A DNA stretch of 64,000 nucleotides from Xiphophorus maculatus (GCF_002775205.1 NC_036448.1:3250572-3314571); one strand, 5' to 3'; counted from the stretch's first letter, positions 12,004 to 22,904 are shown. Program-made: numbers and translations. Notes: generated by a model not told the origin, from the sequence alone.

Positions 12004-12090
12004 ATTGGGATCTTGAGAAACTGAAGATCTTCCTGAGAAGTCCTATTAGGATACCACAATTTCTCTGTTTTTGTTAAAGCCAATGGCTTT

Positions 12091-12363
12091 CTAGCAGGAC
12101 CGAGGATGCCTTAGGTAGCGTCTCACACCAGGGCTTTTCTTTATCCCGCTGCTAGATTGTTCATTTTACATGTTAAGGATTCTAGCAGGACCGAGGATGC
12201 CTTAGGTAGCGTCTTGCACCGGGGCTTTTCTTTATCCCGCTGCTAGATTTTACATTTTAGGTGTTAAGGATTCTAGCAGGACCGAGGATGCCTTAGGTAG
12301 CGTCTTGCACCGGGGCTTTTCTTTATCCCGCTGCTAGATTTTTCATTTCAGATGTTAAGAATT
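12091..12363 (+). repeat. Three tandem 91-bp units in the 3' UTR, each a closed stem-loop
   Basis: Units start at 12091, 12182 and 12273, an exact 91-base period. Each contains a 65-base core opening with CTAGCAG and closing with its complement CTGCTAG (12091-12155, 12182-12246, 12273-12337). The core includes the stem-forming ATGC-cttaggta-GCGT. The spacers between cores (attg/ttt-cattttA-nGTTAAGGATT) differ more than the cores. Cores 2 and 3 appear identical; core 1 differs at a few sites (TCTCACACCAG versus TCTTGCACCGG). The array lies between the stop codon (12003) and an AATAAA at 12510, so it should be in the transcript. Confidence 0.85.
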
Positions 12364-12509
12364 CTGGCTGAACAGGCAATGCTAACTTTTTTGCGATTAA
12401 CCAATGAATGACTAAATGCTGGAGAAGGCTAATTAAATTTTTTGAGGAACAAGACCATATTGCTGAACAAAAAACACTAAAAGGAGTCGGACATGGCTGG
12501 TGCATAAAA

Positions 12510-12515
12510 AATAAA
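12510..12515 (+). terminator. Candidate poly(A) signal of the unrecognised gene
   Basis: AATAAA is the first canonical signal after the 91-bp repeat array. Usage is inferred. Confidence 0.4.
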
Positions 12516-12519
12516 GATA

Positions 12520-13260
12520 AAAGGAATGAGACAACGCTACAGGATTAATACTAAATCTAAAACAATCTTGCTGGGTAAAAATCAAACCTAAAAACGATTA
12601 AGACAACGCGGCTCGGGACACTGGAATCAATACAATTGAGACAACACTGCTGCAAATTTAAGACATGAAAAAACACAAATTGAGACACAATATAATCGGT
12701 TGAGCTGTGGTATAAACGGATTGAAACAGCGGTTTTAAAGTTATAACCATTTTGGTCTGGACATTATAAAATCCATTATAAAAATGAGGCGTTTTTGCGT
12801 ATGAAATAACAACTGCAGGGACAATAAGAATGGGAGTTAATTCAAATGTTCAAAGATAACAAGAGGAAGAGAGAAATGGGCAGGTCCTTTGAATCCCAGA
12901 AATGAACTGTTTGGTGGCTGGATTCCAAAACCCTCAAGTCCACATGTTAAAATGTCGTTGAACTCAGGTGATAATGGTTTTAAAAGTAGGTAATGCTGCT
13001 GGGTGTCAAGCCTAAAATCTCTTAGAACTGAGAAGAGACAACACTTTTCGGGACAGTTTCATCTCTTTAAGGATGGAGACAACGCTTCTGTGGACAAATG
13101 AAATCTTTCAAATAGTGAGAAATTTAAATCTTTTAGGACTAATATGATGCCATGGTGGATAAATTAAGATGTAGAGGAATTAAAACAACCCTGCGGAGTA
13201 CAAATTAAAATTTTTAAGGATAAAAGAAAAAGACAGAGATAAATCTTTGGTTAATTCTTG
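12520..13260. repeat. Decayed minisatellite built on GAGACAACGCTGCT
   Basis: Variants of (G)AGACAACRCT recur at about 12527, 12601, 12647, 12686, 13035, 13077 and 13189, each followed at similar distance by ggacaa/ggac and an AAATYTTTTAGGA-like phrase. Spacing is roughly 40-60 bases but irregular. This looks like an old tandem array that has diverged. No coding frame. Confidence 0.45.
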
Positions 13261-13639
13261 GTCCAGTGACTTGGACCACCATAGATATATTCTGAGGACC
13301 ATCAGGAGCTGCAGTCACCTTTCTGATAAAGCAAAAGTAAGTATCAGTATCAGTCCCAGACAGAGCAGCGCGCAGTGAGACTGCTTCTTCCAAGATTCTC
13401 TCTGTGCTTCTGTCTCTGTTTTCCTCTCTGCTCTCCCATGTTTCAGGGTGTAGTAGCGGTGCTTCCCCACATATAGTAAATTGTTCTCACCTGTTCTTCC
13501 ATTAATCCACTCTCCCAGTCTTAATCTTTCAGGTTTTAGCTGCTTATCGCTGGATTCTTTCGTCGTTGTCCATGTGGTTCCTGTCCTCGTGGTTCCTGCT
13601 TGTAAGTTTTTGCATTCCACAACACATAATACTGCTTGT

Positions 13640-15210
13640 TAATACACCTGTTCATGGGTCAGACGTTGAATATTAAAGAATTTTAGAAACATTATAGAAA
13701 ACCCAGCGCTGACTTCTGATCCCAGATTCAGATTCTGCAGATCAATAATTTCTCTGATTATCTCAGGTTGGATCTCCTGGACCTGCAAACCTCCACCTTC
13801 AACACCATCATTCAGGAAGAGGAAGATAAGAGAACCCAGTTGACAAAAAAAGTAAGAACATTTACTTTTACACAACAAAAAGTTTTCAATAATCTGATTC
13901 CTACTTTCTGCTGTACTTTTTCCTCATTGACTTTTTTGTTTTGTCTGGGTTTTTTTTTCATTGAGTCATTTCCTAACAGCAGAGCTTTGATGAGCTTTGT
14001 GCTGATGGAAGGAGGATCAGGAATAGAGCAGAGGACCTGCTGACCTACTGCTTATAGTAGACTTTATAAATGGTGAGGTCATGATTATGACTTGATCAGA
14101 ATGTCTGATTCAATCATCTATTATTTTGACAGAAATTAAGGAATGTGTGTCTGATCATGTGTTGGTTCACTAGCATGACTGAAACAAGTCAACAGCACTG
14201 GACCAATGAGGAGAGGGAAGACACAGAGGACTGAGGAGACGCAGGAAACCGTGCTGGAAATCCAGAGAAGTTTCCTGATGCATCATCAGGACACCTGAGG
14301 ACAGGACGCAGAATAAAGAGACAGAGATCATGTGAAGTGGATCCTCATCAGCCTGTAATCCTCCACCTTCAACACCACCAGTCAGGTGGAGGAAGATAAG
14401 AGAACCCAGTTGACAAAAAAAGTAAGAACATTTTATCTACACAACATAACTAAACATTTCAAATGAAGCTGCGTAGAGTTGAGTTGAAAGTTAGAAACTG
14501 GTTCTGTCTGCTGTCCGTGCATATTTTCCTCTAACTCTGTTGTCTTTTCTCTTTATTTCATTTCTCTGTCAACTCGTGTCACATGACTTGAGTTGACCAA
14601 CAATTAAAGCAGAAGACCTGCTCCACCTGCTGTTCTACTGGTTGTAACAGGTTTTGGAAAAGGTGAGGACATGATGATGACTTGATCAGAGTCCCCTTCA
14701 ATCATCTGTTATTTAGACTGAATGTGTTGATTCTCCAGCATTTCAAATTAAAATTCACCTGTTCAGATGTCAGACGTTGAATATTAAAGAATTTTAGAAA
14801 CATTATAGAAAATCCAGCGCTGGTTTCTGATCCCAGATTCAGATTCTGCAGATCAATAATTTCTCTGATCATCCCACGTTGGATCTCCTGAACCTGCAAA
14901 CCTCCACCTTCAACACCATCAGTCAGGAAGAGGAAGATAAGAGAACCCAGTTCAGAAAAAAAAGTAAAAAAACATATTTTTACCCACCTAACAATTTAAA
15001 ATATGGATGAAATTGAGATCACTGTCAAAACTGTGACAGTAACATTTCTTCTGTCCATGTCTACTCTCTTTATTTAACCCTGTTGTCTTTTCTCTGTATT
15101 TAATTTCTCTATCAACTTACTGTATGTCACACGATTTGAGCTGCTGATCTACTGGTTGTAACAGATTGTGAAGAGGTGACGTCATGATGATGACTTGATC
15201 AGATACGGTG
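13640..15210. repeat. Three-unit tandem duplication, about 550 bp per unit
   Basis: The phrase GGAAGATAAGAGAACCCAGT recurs at 13821, 14391 and 14932, and CTTGATCAGA after an ATGATKATGA recurs at 14091, 14681 and 15194. Units 1 and 3 also share a longer upstream part (cagacgttgaatattaaag ... ctgcagatcaataattt) that unit 2 lacks, and unit 2 carries its own insert. In each unit the repeated phrase is the end of an open stretch reading STFNTI-QEEEDKRTQ(L/F) followed by AAAAAA-GTAAGA/GTAAAA, a donor-like site. They may be duplicated exons of an unidentified gene or merely a duplicated repeat; no complete frame could be assembled. Confidence 0.6.
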
Positions 15211-15484
15211 ACCAACAAGTGCAAACGTGCAGCAAACAGTGAAACGAGCTGCAATCAGGTGAAACGGCACAGAAAACGTGAAACAAAAAGATCTTTTTAC
15301 ATTTCCAAACTGAACTTGCTTATACCGTCACTGAAGCCAAAAACATGTTTCTATCATTTTTTCAAGTGACAAGTTGACTAGTCAAGTGACAAGTGTATTG
15401 CTCCATAGTTTAATTTAACACTGAAACCATTTGTGTTTTGTGTTTATAAGACGATTCTGTGCAGGATAAATCAGATATTTACTG

Positions 15485-16282
15485 AAGGGGCAATATTATG
15501 TATTTTCCAGGCAGATAGTGTCATGTTATTGCACAATGAAGTACCTACAGTACAGACCAAAAGTTTGGACACACCTTTCTAATTCAATGGGGTTTTTTTA
15601 TTTTCATGACTATTTATAAGCAATAAATCCCACTTATTAACCTGACAGGGCAGGTTGACCTATGAAGTGAAAACCATTTCAGGTGACGACCTCTTGAAGC
15701 TCATCAAGAAAATGCAGAGTGTGTGCAAAGCAGTAATCACAACAAAAGGTTGCTACTTTGAAGAAACTAGAATATAAGGGCTATTTTCAGTTGTTTTACA
15801 CTTTTTTGTTTAGTGCATATTTCTGCATGTGTTATTCATAGTTTTGATGCCTTCAGTGTGAATCTACAATGTCAATAGTCATGGAAATAAAGGAAACTCA
15901 TTGAATTAAAAGGTGTGTCCAAACTTTTGGTCTGTACTGTACGTTACCTTCAGCTGTTATGGAAATGCTGTATATATCAAATATGATGTAAACAAAATTT
16001 TACTTCATAATTTAACATCTAGAAACTGGGCCTTTTCTTGCTTTCAGCACATCATCACTTTGCCCCTCCATAAGACCTTTAATAAGGCTGCAGCTTCAAG
16101 GATGAGCTTTTTAGACATAGACTTGGTAAAACAAAGATTCTTACACCGTCGCCATGGAATATTAAAGAATTTTTCAAACTTTCACAACAGAATCAAGGCA
16201 ACACTCCAGGTATGTTTTTGATGAGGGAATAACATAATATGATGTAAAGCTAAAAAATTAGATTTCACATAACACTGTCCCA
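15485..16282. mobile_element. MITE with AAGGGGCAATATTATGTA ends, interrupted by a Tc1 element (family A, copy 1)
   Basis: The left end AAGGGGCAATATTATGTATT and the right portion (cactccaggtatgt, gatgagggaataac, acataacactg) match copies at 25494-26051 and 29954-30508. The Tc1 element 15546-15941 interrupts it. The right part overlaps a frame at about 16035-16210 that looks like an exon, so that frame is largely transposon sequence. Confidence 0.6.
15548..15939. mobile_element. Non-autonomous Tc1/mariner-like element with intact inverted ends
   Basis: The element begins CAGTACAGACCAAAAGTTTG and ends with the inverse complement, giving terminal inverted repeats of about 30 bp, and is flanked by TA duplications (15546-15547, 15940-15941). 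Its interior keeps the end of a Tc1 transposase gene: KLIKKMQSVCKAVI followed by KGCYFEETRI and a stop. About 1 kb of the parental transposase gene is deleted, so it cannot move by itself. Confidence 0.92.
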
Positions 16283-16342
16283 GGTCTGCAGTAGTATATT
16301 GATTTATGTTTTTGGTTATTGTTTTCTACCATACATATCCAG

Positions 16343-16935
16343 TGCAGCTACATTGAATGAAGATCAGTCAGATGACAGACATGGAAACATCTTACAAACT
16401 GCTGGTTGCTTTCAGTTCTCTGTGATTGTCGATGACAGAGAGAAGATTGTGAAAGACTTCGAACAGTGGTCCATCATTTACCACTATCATTTCTCTATTC
16501 AAAGGTAATGTTTCTCATCTTTATTAGCTATGTTAATTAGTTACTATTTTGTTGCAGTTAAAATAAGTGAATGCAGGCTAAGAATCGACAGTAGACAAAT
16601 AAGTAAGACCCTGATTCAAGTTCTTGACTAACTGGAGAAAATATGCAGTTAGTGGATTTGGAATATTACCTGTGCTAAACAAAAAACAAGATTAGAGATA
16701 TTAATATTTATGTGTGACAGTAAAACATCCATTTAATAGCATGCTCATTTTAGCATCATTAAAGTGATGGTTGTTCTAAATGTTTCCTAGATTCAAGAAT
16801 GGCCTTTCAACCCTGGATTTCATTTATGCTTTGGAGCTTCATGCTTCTGTGTTTAGGCCCTTTATGTGCGGAAAAGCTGAAATGTTAGAGGAAATCTTTG
16901 AAGTTCGGCTCAGCGAAAAGGGCAGCACCAGATGA
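16343..16935 (+). pseudogene. HECT-like (G2E3-type E3 ligase) C-terminal fragment, two exons
   Basis: Two exons join in phase: 16343-16504 (acceptor atatccag, donor gtaatg) and 16791-16935 (acceptor tttcctag, stop TGA). The product includes LQTAGC, DDREKIVKDFEQW, RFKNGLSTLDFIYAL, and FEVRLSEKGSTR. The pattern R-F-x-x-GL-x-TL near the start of the second exon, then F-x-P-x-(F/L)C, then LF-x-V-x-FSE-x-GSNRR, is the one I know from the many G2E3-like HECT-domain proteins of fish. The stop falls where the family reads GSNRR and continues to the catalytic cysteine lobe, so the fragment lacks the active site. No 5' part was found: the upstream exon-like frame at 16035-16210 lies in a MITE. An AATAAA at 17268 could end a transcript. 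Relic or truncated paralog. Confidence 0.5.
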
Positions 16936-17362
16936 CAAGAAGAAACCAGACTGCTAGGATTCTCCGGGAGACAGACCATACCTCGCTTTCCTGTTCAAAC
17001 ACTGTCAAAACACTAATGCCCAAGACATACGATCAGTTTCAAAAAAGACATGGACTTTGACTCGGTCATAAACTGTCCCAAGTCCTCCTGGGAGTCTGGG
17101 GACCCACAGTCTGTTCTGCCAAACCGAGGAGTAAAATATGCACAGGAAAGTTTAGTTTAGTTATATAGTTACATTTCTTCATTCAACTGTCACTACCAAC
17201 TTCTATGACTATTGTTGAAAACTTTAATAATGCTTAATTGTGTTTATGTCATCAGAAATTGTTACAATAAAAAGTGACATACTAACACATGGCAGATTTA
17301 TTTATTTTTGTTAAATTATTTTTGAAAGCTGCCAAACAGGCAACAAATTAACCATATGTTAA

Positions 17363-17851
17363 TTAAATACATGAGAAAAATAACCAAAAAACCTTTTTAG
17401 GTACGTGGTACATTACATCCGGATTACCAGATGCACCGTGAGACTGTTTAGCAGGTCTGATGGTATTTATATTCCATCTTTCCTTGCTTTCATCAATGTC
17501 ACATTGCAACATACCCGTGAACACAAACCGCACTAGACATGTCTGTACATGACTGCCACTAAAGACGTGTCTCTGCTTCAGATTATTCATCAGATCATCC
17601 AGAACTGGAACTAACAACAAACCAAAAGTATAACAAATTAAGGAAAATTTCAGCGGAGAAGACACAAACAGTCTAGAATGACATTGGTTTCCAAAAAATG
17701 GATAATTTCTTAAATTTGCTCTTTGAAGAGCGAAGGCTCATTTGAACATTGTGAACTGCTGGCAAGAAATCCAAAACTTCTGCATGACTGTAGCCGTCAT
17801 GAAAGTATGTCTTAATCAGATCCTCTTCTGAGAGCGAGTCCAGCACCGACC
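17363..17851 (-). pseudogene. Integrase-core-type protein relic with internal deletion
   Basis: The minus strand starts after an acceptor (gtttaacag) and reads GSVLDSLSEEDLIKTYFHDG, then EVLDFLPAVHNVQMSLRS to a stop at 17673. A second frame (17665-17363) reads CLVRFVFTGMLQCDIDESK, then RWNINTIRPAKQ, and GNPDVMYHVPK. These match the two ends of an uncharacterised fish protein family with an N-terminal YF-x-x-G-(F/Y)-(S/T)-x-x-EI-x-x-FL-x-x-x-x helix-turn-helix and an integrase-like core ending in W-(N)-x-H-x-IRPSR-GxPDxLYxxP. The catalytic middle is missing and the two parts are out of frame. It is probably a transposon-derived domesticated or decayed gene. Confidence 0.45.
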
Positions 17852-18689
17852 CTGTTAAACAAAATATAGCAGAATAGAAATTCTTTTACTGTCCAACAAT
17901 GGAGAAATTCAGGTGCTAAACTCAGATTTGTTGTGGTTAGTACCAAATAACACTAGGTGTTATCTGGTACATAAAATGGCGACATATTGCCTTCTGTTGC
18001 CATTCTATGTAAACAACCTAAAAACCTGTAAATCAAATATTTGACACTAATATTTAGATATATCCCAATTGGAACATTCCATCTTTTTTTTTGCTTAAAT
18101 TGATACGAAACAGTGCTAGGTGAAATCCATAGTTCAGAAGAAGAACAATCAATTTAACTTTGCCTTTATTACCTCTAATATTCATATAAAGAAGTTTTAT
18201 GCCATTATCCTGCTAGTTTGCTCAACCAGCTGGCAGACGCTGCATCTTTTTTTTTAAGCGACAGAAGGAGATTTGTTTCATCTGCTGTGGAAGACCCAGT
18301 TGCCAGGGCCTTTCGGGAGATCCCTGCGAACTTTCCCATACAGCTGGTGCCAACTTCACCTCTGAGCTTGAGCAAGAGCACAAGGTTCATTTGAGACGCC
18401 TTAAAAGACTTTGCTCTACTGAAAATTCATTTCATTTATTAATTTTATTTAAGTATCTTATTGAGGCCAACAGGAAATACTGCTGTCATGACATTCTTGT
18501 AAATTCCTTTCTTAACATTCTATTGCTGAATTCTTTCAAAATGAGGCAAAGCTTCACCTGCTGAACAGCTTTCAGAAAATTCAAGATACGGCTTGATGCA
18601 GACCATAAGAACTTTCACTGGGACACTCTGACCTAGTTGGAGGTCTTGGTTACTTTCCTCTTTCCAAATACTTCATTTACAACAACTTT
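17852..18689. other. Intergenic, one weak coding-like stretch
   Basis: At 18225-18390 the plus strand stays open (RRFVSSAVEDPVARAFREIP then FPIQLVPTSPLSLSK) with a stop soon after. I cannot assign it to a family and there is no clear acceptor-donor pair, so it is not annotated as a gene. The rest is AT-rich without features. Confidence 0.35.
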
Positions 18690-19660
18690 TTCATATGTCC
18701 ACCTGCAGGATTTAGTGGAGGACACTTGTAGAAACAAGGTGCAAACTCTGAACCATGAGACAAAATATCAATGCTTGGTTGGACCTCCTGTTGCATGAAT
18801 TCCTGCATTGATGCACCGTGGCATAGGCGATCAGCCCAGATTGCTTCTGGTCATCTGCTTTGTTGGGTCTGGCTTCTCTCGTCTTCCTCTCCACAACAGC
18901 CCATAGATTTTCTTGGGGGTTGAGGTAAGAAGAGTTTTCTGGTCAATCAAGAACAGGGACATGATGGTCACTGAAGCAGCTTTTGGCATTTTTGGCAGTT
19001 TGATAGATGTCTGTGTTGACAGTAGACTTCAGAAAACCCAGAGGACCAACATCAGCAATGACATGGCACCCCAAACCGTCACTGACTATAGAAACTTCAC
19101 ACTGGACTTTCTGTGTCTCTCCACTCTTCCTCCACACTGTGGGATGTCGATTTCTAAATGAAATGCAGAATTTATTTTCATATAGGACTCTGGACCTTTT
19201 CTCCTTAGCCGAGGTAAGACATCGTCTCTGGTTCTGGAGTGGCTTTACGTGGGAAAGGAACTTTTGTGTCTAGTACTCAGATGTCTTGCTGGTAGCTCCT
19301 ATGGAATGGATTTTGCTTGACAGCCCGTTCCAAGCTGCGGTGCTCCCTGTTTTTGGTGCACCTTTTCCCACTTCTTAACTTCCACCCCGTTTTCTGTTAA
19401 AATGGTTGCACACAGAACTTTATGAGCAACCCCCTCCTTCAGCAATGGCCTATTGGCTTACCCTTCTTGTGAAGGGTGTCAATGACTGTCTTCTGGACAT
19501 CAGTCAAGTCAGCATGATTGTGTCTTACTGACCAACCCAGAGTGAAAGAGGCGTTCAAAGGCTTGGGAAACCTCTGGCTTCGGTGTTTCCACTTGAAGCA
19601 GTTTGGGATGTGACAGGAGAAGTTTCCATTAACAACTTTTTTGACATTTTTCAAATTTTT
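18690..19660 (-). pseudogene. Decayed Tc1-like transposase
   Basis: Minus-strand fragments in order match a Tc1 transposase: DLTDVQKTVIDTLHKKGKPI (about 19508-19449; N-terminal DNA-binding helix), KRCTKNREHRSLERAVKQ-like (19370-19320), VWRKSG-ETQKVQCEVS (19137-19080), SFSDHHVPVLD with the aspartate of the DDE triad region (about 18980-18945), and ENLWAVVERKTREARPNKAD (18910-18845). Frames change at least three times and stops interrupt it. Terminal inverted repeats were not located. Confidence 0.75.
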
Positions 19661-19996
19661 TGAGACCCTAAATTTTGGATTTTCATTATTTGTGCACGAT
19701 AATCTTCAAAATTGGAATATGTCACTTCATTTTCTGAAAGTGCAAGAAATATTGCACTTTTAAGCATTATTAATTTCTTACGTATTGGTAGTACTTGCAA
19801 AATACCAGTATTATTTTGCATTGGGTTAAGAAGCAGTCACATAATGGAGAGGTTGTTGGACTAAATGTCCACTCGGTTTGCCGTAGTTTCCCCCAGTCTT
19901 GAACGTGTCCTCTGAATACCTGCTGCGTGGACACATGTGCCGCTGCCGTGCAACGATTTGTTTAAACTTCCAGAAACTCAACTTTAAAAACCCCCA

Positions 19997-20038
19997 CAAA
20001 CAAACAAACAAAAACAAACAAACAAACAAACACACACA
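19997..20038. repeat. (CAAA)n/(CA)n microsatellite
   Basis: A run of CAAA units passes into CA units. It lies just upstream of the presumed first exon of atp13a3. Confidence 0.85.
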
Positions 20039-20099
20039 CTGTGTCCCCCGTGATGACTTCACATCCTGTTTTCCCCACTTCCTTCTGAATGATCGGCGT

Positions 20100-20246
20100 G
20101 GACTGGGACCGTCCTGTCTCCACGCACCGTGTGCCGCGATCGCACGCTGTCAGATCTGGGGGGACCGTGGAGTTTTTCCAAAGCGACGATCCGGACTCAC
20201 AAGCATGCAGCGGCTGATTTGTTGACACAGAAGAAAGGAGGCGTCG
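20100..20246 (+). other. Probable 5' untranslated first exon of atp13a3
   Basis: The stretch is CG-rich against its surroundings (tgccgcgatcgcacg, aaagcgacgatccgg) and ends AGGCGTCG before a perfect donor GTAAGT at 20247. The coding exon at 23091 begins with 16 untranslated bases after an acceptor at 23074, so an upstream 5' UTR exon is needed; this is the best candidate. The transcription start is not defined. Confidence 0.5.
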
Positions 20247-20969
20247 GTAAGTCTCCACTGCGAGTGGAAACGTCCTCAGTTAAATTCTGGGATTTAAGGT
20301 GTTTTAGGCTATTGGTAAAAAAAAAAAAAAAGAGAGAGAGAAAGATCACATTCTAACTTTATCTGCAACTTGAAACATGAATGATTTTGTGTAATCCATG
20401 GGACAAAATCTATGCAATGTGCTTGTTTTGATTGTGCAAGAGCTTTTCTTATGGCATCGACAACCTGACTGGAAATAAACAAAATATTCCGCTATGATTA
20501 ACTTTTTTTATTATTATTATTTCTGCATTGTCTGCGTTCTGCGTTGGAGTCCACTTCCTTGGCTCTTCAGGCTGATTTATGAGCTGAAAACTCCTGATAT
20601 TTGCAGTAATCCTCTAATCTGAGTTCCTATCGCAGCTGAACTCTTGGTTCTGTGTGAATGGCTTTATGTCAGCTCAGCATTCTTGCATTCTTTCCTCTGA
20701 GCTGAAGTGTTTAGTTTGTGACAGCGACGCAGTAGTGATTTTTTTGTCAGCACACCATGCACTCCCTTCCCCAGTGCATGGGAGCCTCTTCCCCTCAGCA
20801 AGGTGCCGTGGTGTTGGGTGTGTAGAGTGTAGCTTAATATTACTCTTAGTAAAGAAAGAGTTGTGTGTAGCTTTTATCTTCTACCTTATCTGCAAAGTAG
20901 AGGTGGGCGGATCAATCCAAAAATATTGATAATATCATTATCAATATGCCCCCACCCACCTTTTTTTCC

Positions 20970-21443
20970 CAGTCTGCTGTGAATCCTCAGGCTAGTTAGC
21001 ATGACCACCGATGAAAGGTTTTCCTTTACCAGTGAGTTGTTTCTCCATATGAATACATGAGTATGATTGACAGCGCTAAGCCCCTCCTCCTGGCTCTGAT
21101 TCTTTGTTTTTGACCAGAAGTGGTGCAGTTCTTCAGAAAAACAGTAGCAGCTCAGGGAGGAGGTGAAGGAGATCGATCTTTTCATATATTAACTGTCTTA
21201 TACTGTAAAAACATCAAACAGATTAGATTTTTAGTCTGTTTGATTTTCTTTTTCTTTCTTGTTGTCTGTTGTTTTTAACTTTTTTGTACAAGCACTTTGA
21301 ATTGTCTCTGACTGGAAGGGGCTGTATAAATAAAGTTGCCTTGCCTTATATTGTCACGACATGGTGAGAGTTTTATCTAATATGTAAAAAACTTTTTCGT
21401 TTTTCTTTTTTTTTTAATCAAAGTTACATACTGCAACTTTAAG
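20970..21443. mobile_element. MITE family B partial copy with nested LINE tail
   Basis: Parts at 20985-21200 and 21352-21443 match the second halves of 23857-24583 and 42323-43174 (tagttagcat, aagcccctcctcctggctct, ggagatcgatcttttca, aagttacatactgcaactt). Between them, 21208-21350 is a different sequence ending GGGGCTGTATAAATAAAGTT followed by GCCTTGCCTT, a non-LTR retrotransposon type tail. Confidence 0.6.
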
Positions 21444-21464
21444 TGAAATAATCTGCCAGGAGAG

Positions 21465-21625
21465 CTAGTACTTTGTATCATCATTAAGGAATTATTGACT
21501 CAAAACAAGCTCCTGTCTCTTTCTCACTTGGAAGTAAGTTTTGTTTTATTTCAAGTGTTACTAAGACATTTGCGCAAGAAACTGGAAAAAAAATACCTGG
21601 TAAGATTTTGTGGTTTTTGAGGTGC
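21465..21625. mobile_element. Fragment of CACTGCAAAAAC MITE (family C)
   Basis: The run attattgactcaaaacaagc, then taagttttgttttatttcaa, then actaagacatttgcgcaag, then taagattttgtg matches one half of the complete copy at 45141-45523. Confidence 0.6.
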
Positions 21626-22904
21626 ATACAAAAAACATTTTATAGCTTTTTACTAGTGAAAAATACTGAAGATCAGCAGCCACATACAACCTGATTGAAG
21701 TACAATGGGTTTGTGGTTATGAAGTGACAAAATGTGAATAGTTTCACATGAGGCGTTAACACTCTGCAGGGAGCTGAGAAGAATCTGAACTGGGTAATTC
21801 TTCTGTGTGCTTCAAAGAGCCGGGCTGCCTGAGGATCAGACCTTATTGTCGGTAAAGCTGTTCCAGAGTGTGAACATGTGTACATGGTGCCCAGGTTCAG
21901 ATGTATTACAGCCTATATTCCACTGGATCGCTGGTTAACACCACGGCAGTTACATTGCACATGAGAAATTGCACAACAGTGTCAATAAAAGTTTAAGTAA
22001 AGGTTGTCGGCATGGAGATCCAGATAATGTAAAGTTACAGGTTTTTCAACAGAACAGGAACCGTTTGGCCACACGGTTCTTATTCTGGTACCTTCATAGG
22101 ATGTAGGAGGATTTTGAAGTCAAACTGACCTGAGTGTCTTAATAATTTTCCTGCTTAGCTGCCAAGTCTGAGAGACTCTTTCTTTCATGGTCCATTTCCT
22201 ATCTGTGAGGGACATAGTGATTTTTTTTGCTTCCCTTCCTTCTGTTTATGTCTTCCAACGACTCACAGTTAAATGCCTGACATCATCTTTATTCAAGTTT
22301 TGTTGCTAAAGTTATTTACCATTTAAGTCCTAAACGTAGCGGTGACGATCCAGCCAAATTTGTAGTACTGTGATTCCGTCGCACTGCGCTGTCTGAAAAA
22401 TTCCAACGGTTTCTGAACGGGGAAGCGTTGCCCTTTCCAGCCAATATCAGGTTATTACGGTAATTTCACTCCCACCGTAGCAGGGAGTGAAATTAATCTT
22501 GGGACGCTTTTTTAATAGATGGTAAATTGCGAAAATAACTTGCTAGATATTGAAAGTTCTAGTTGTTATGGATAAATGGGCTAATATATGTACTCGCAGG
22601 ACATTTAAAAAACTGTGTAAAATAAGCAAAAATATCCAGGTGGAGATTTTCAATTTAGTAAATAAAGGGTTAAATAGTATTAGGAGGCTTCTTTGTGTTA
22701 AAGGGGAGTTTTCCTTTCTGCTGTCGCCACATGCATGCTCATTGTAAGCTATTGCTGCAAACCCAAAGACACGAGTTGGTATTTGACAAAATATAAATTG
22801 AACTTCACTGCATATTTTAATAACTAGAATCACTTTGAAGTGAATGTAAATGACTTTGAACCAGTCTGTATGATTGAATAGAATTTCTAATTATTTATAA
22901 TTAT

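Noticed and set aside
12091..12363. CRISPR-like array
   Set aside because: This is a eukaryotic 3' UTR; repeats are longer than spacers and the spacers are themselves related.
16035..16210. Additional exon of the HECT-like gene
   Set aside because: Its right half is shared with three other copies of a MITE, so it is transposon sequence even if it can be spliced.
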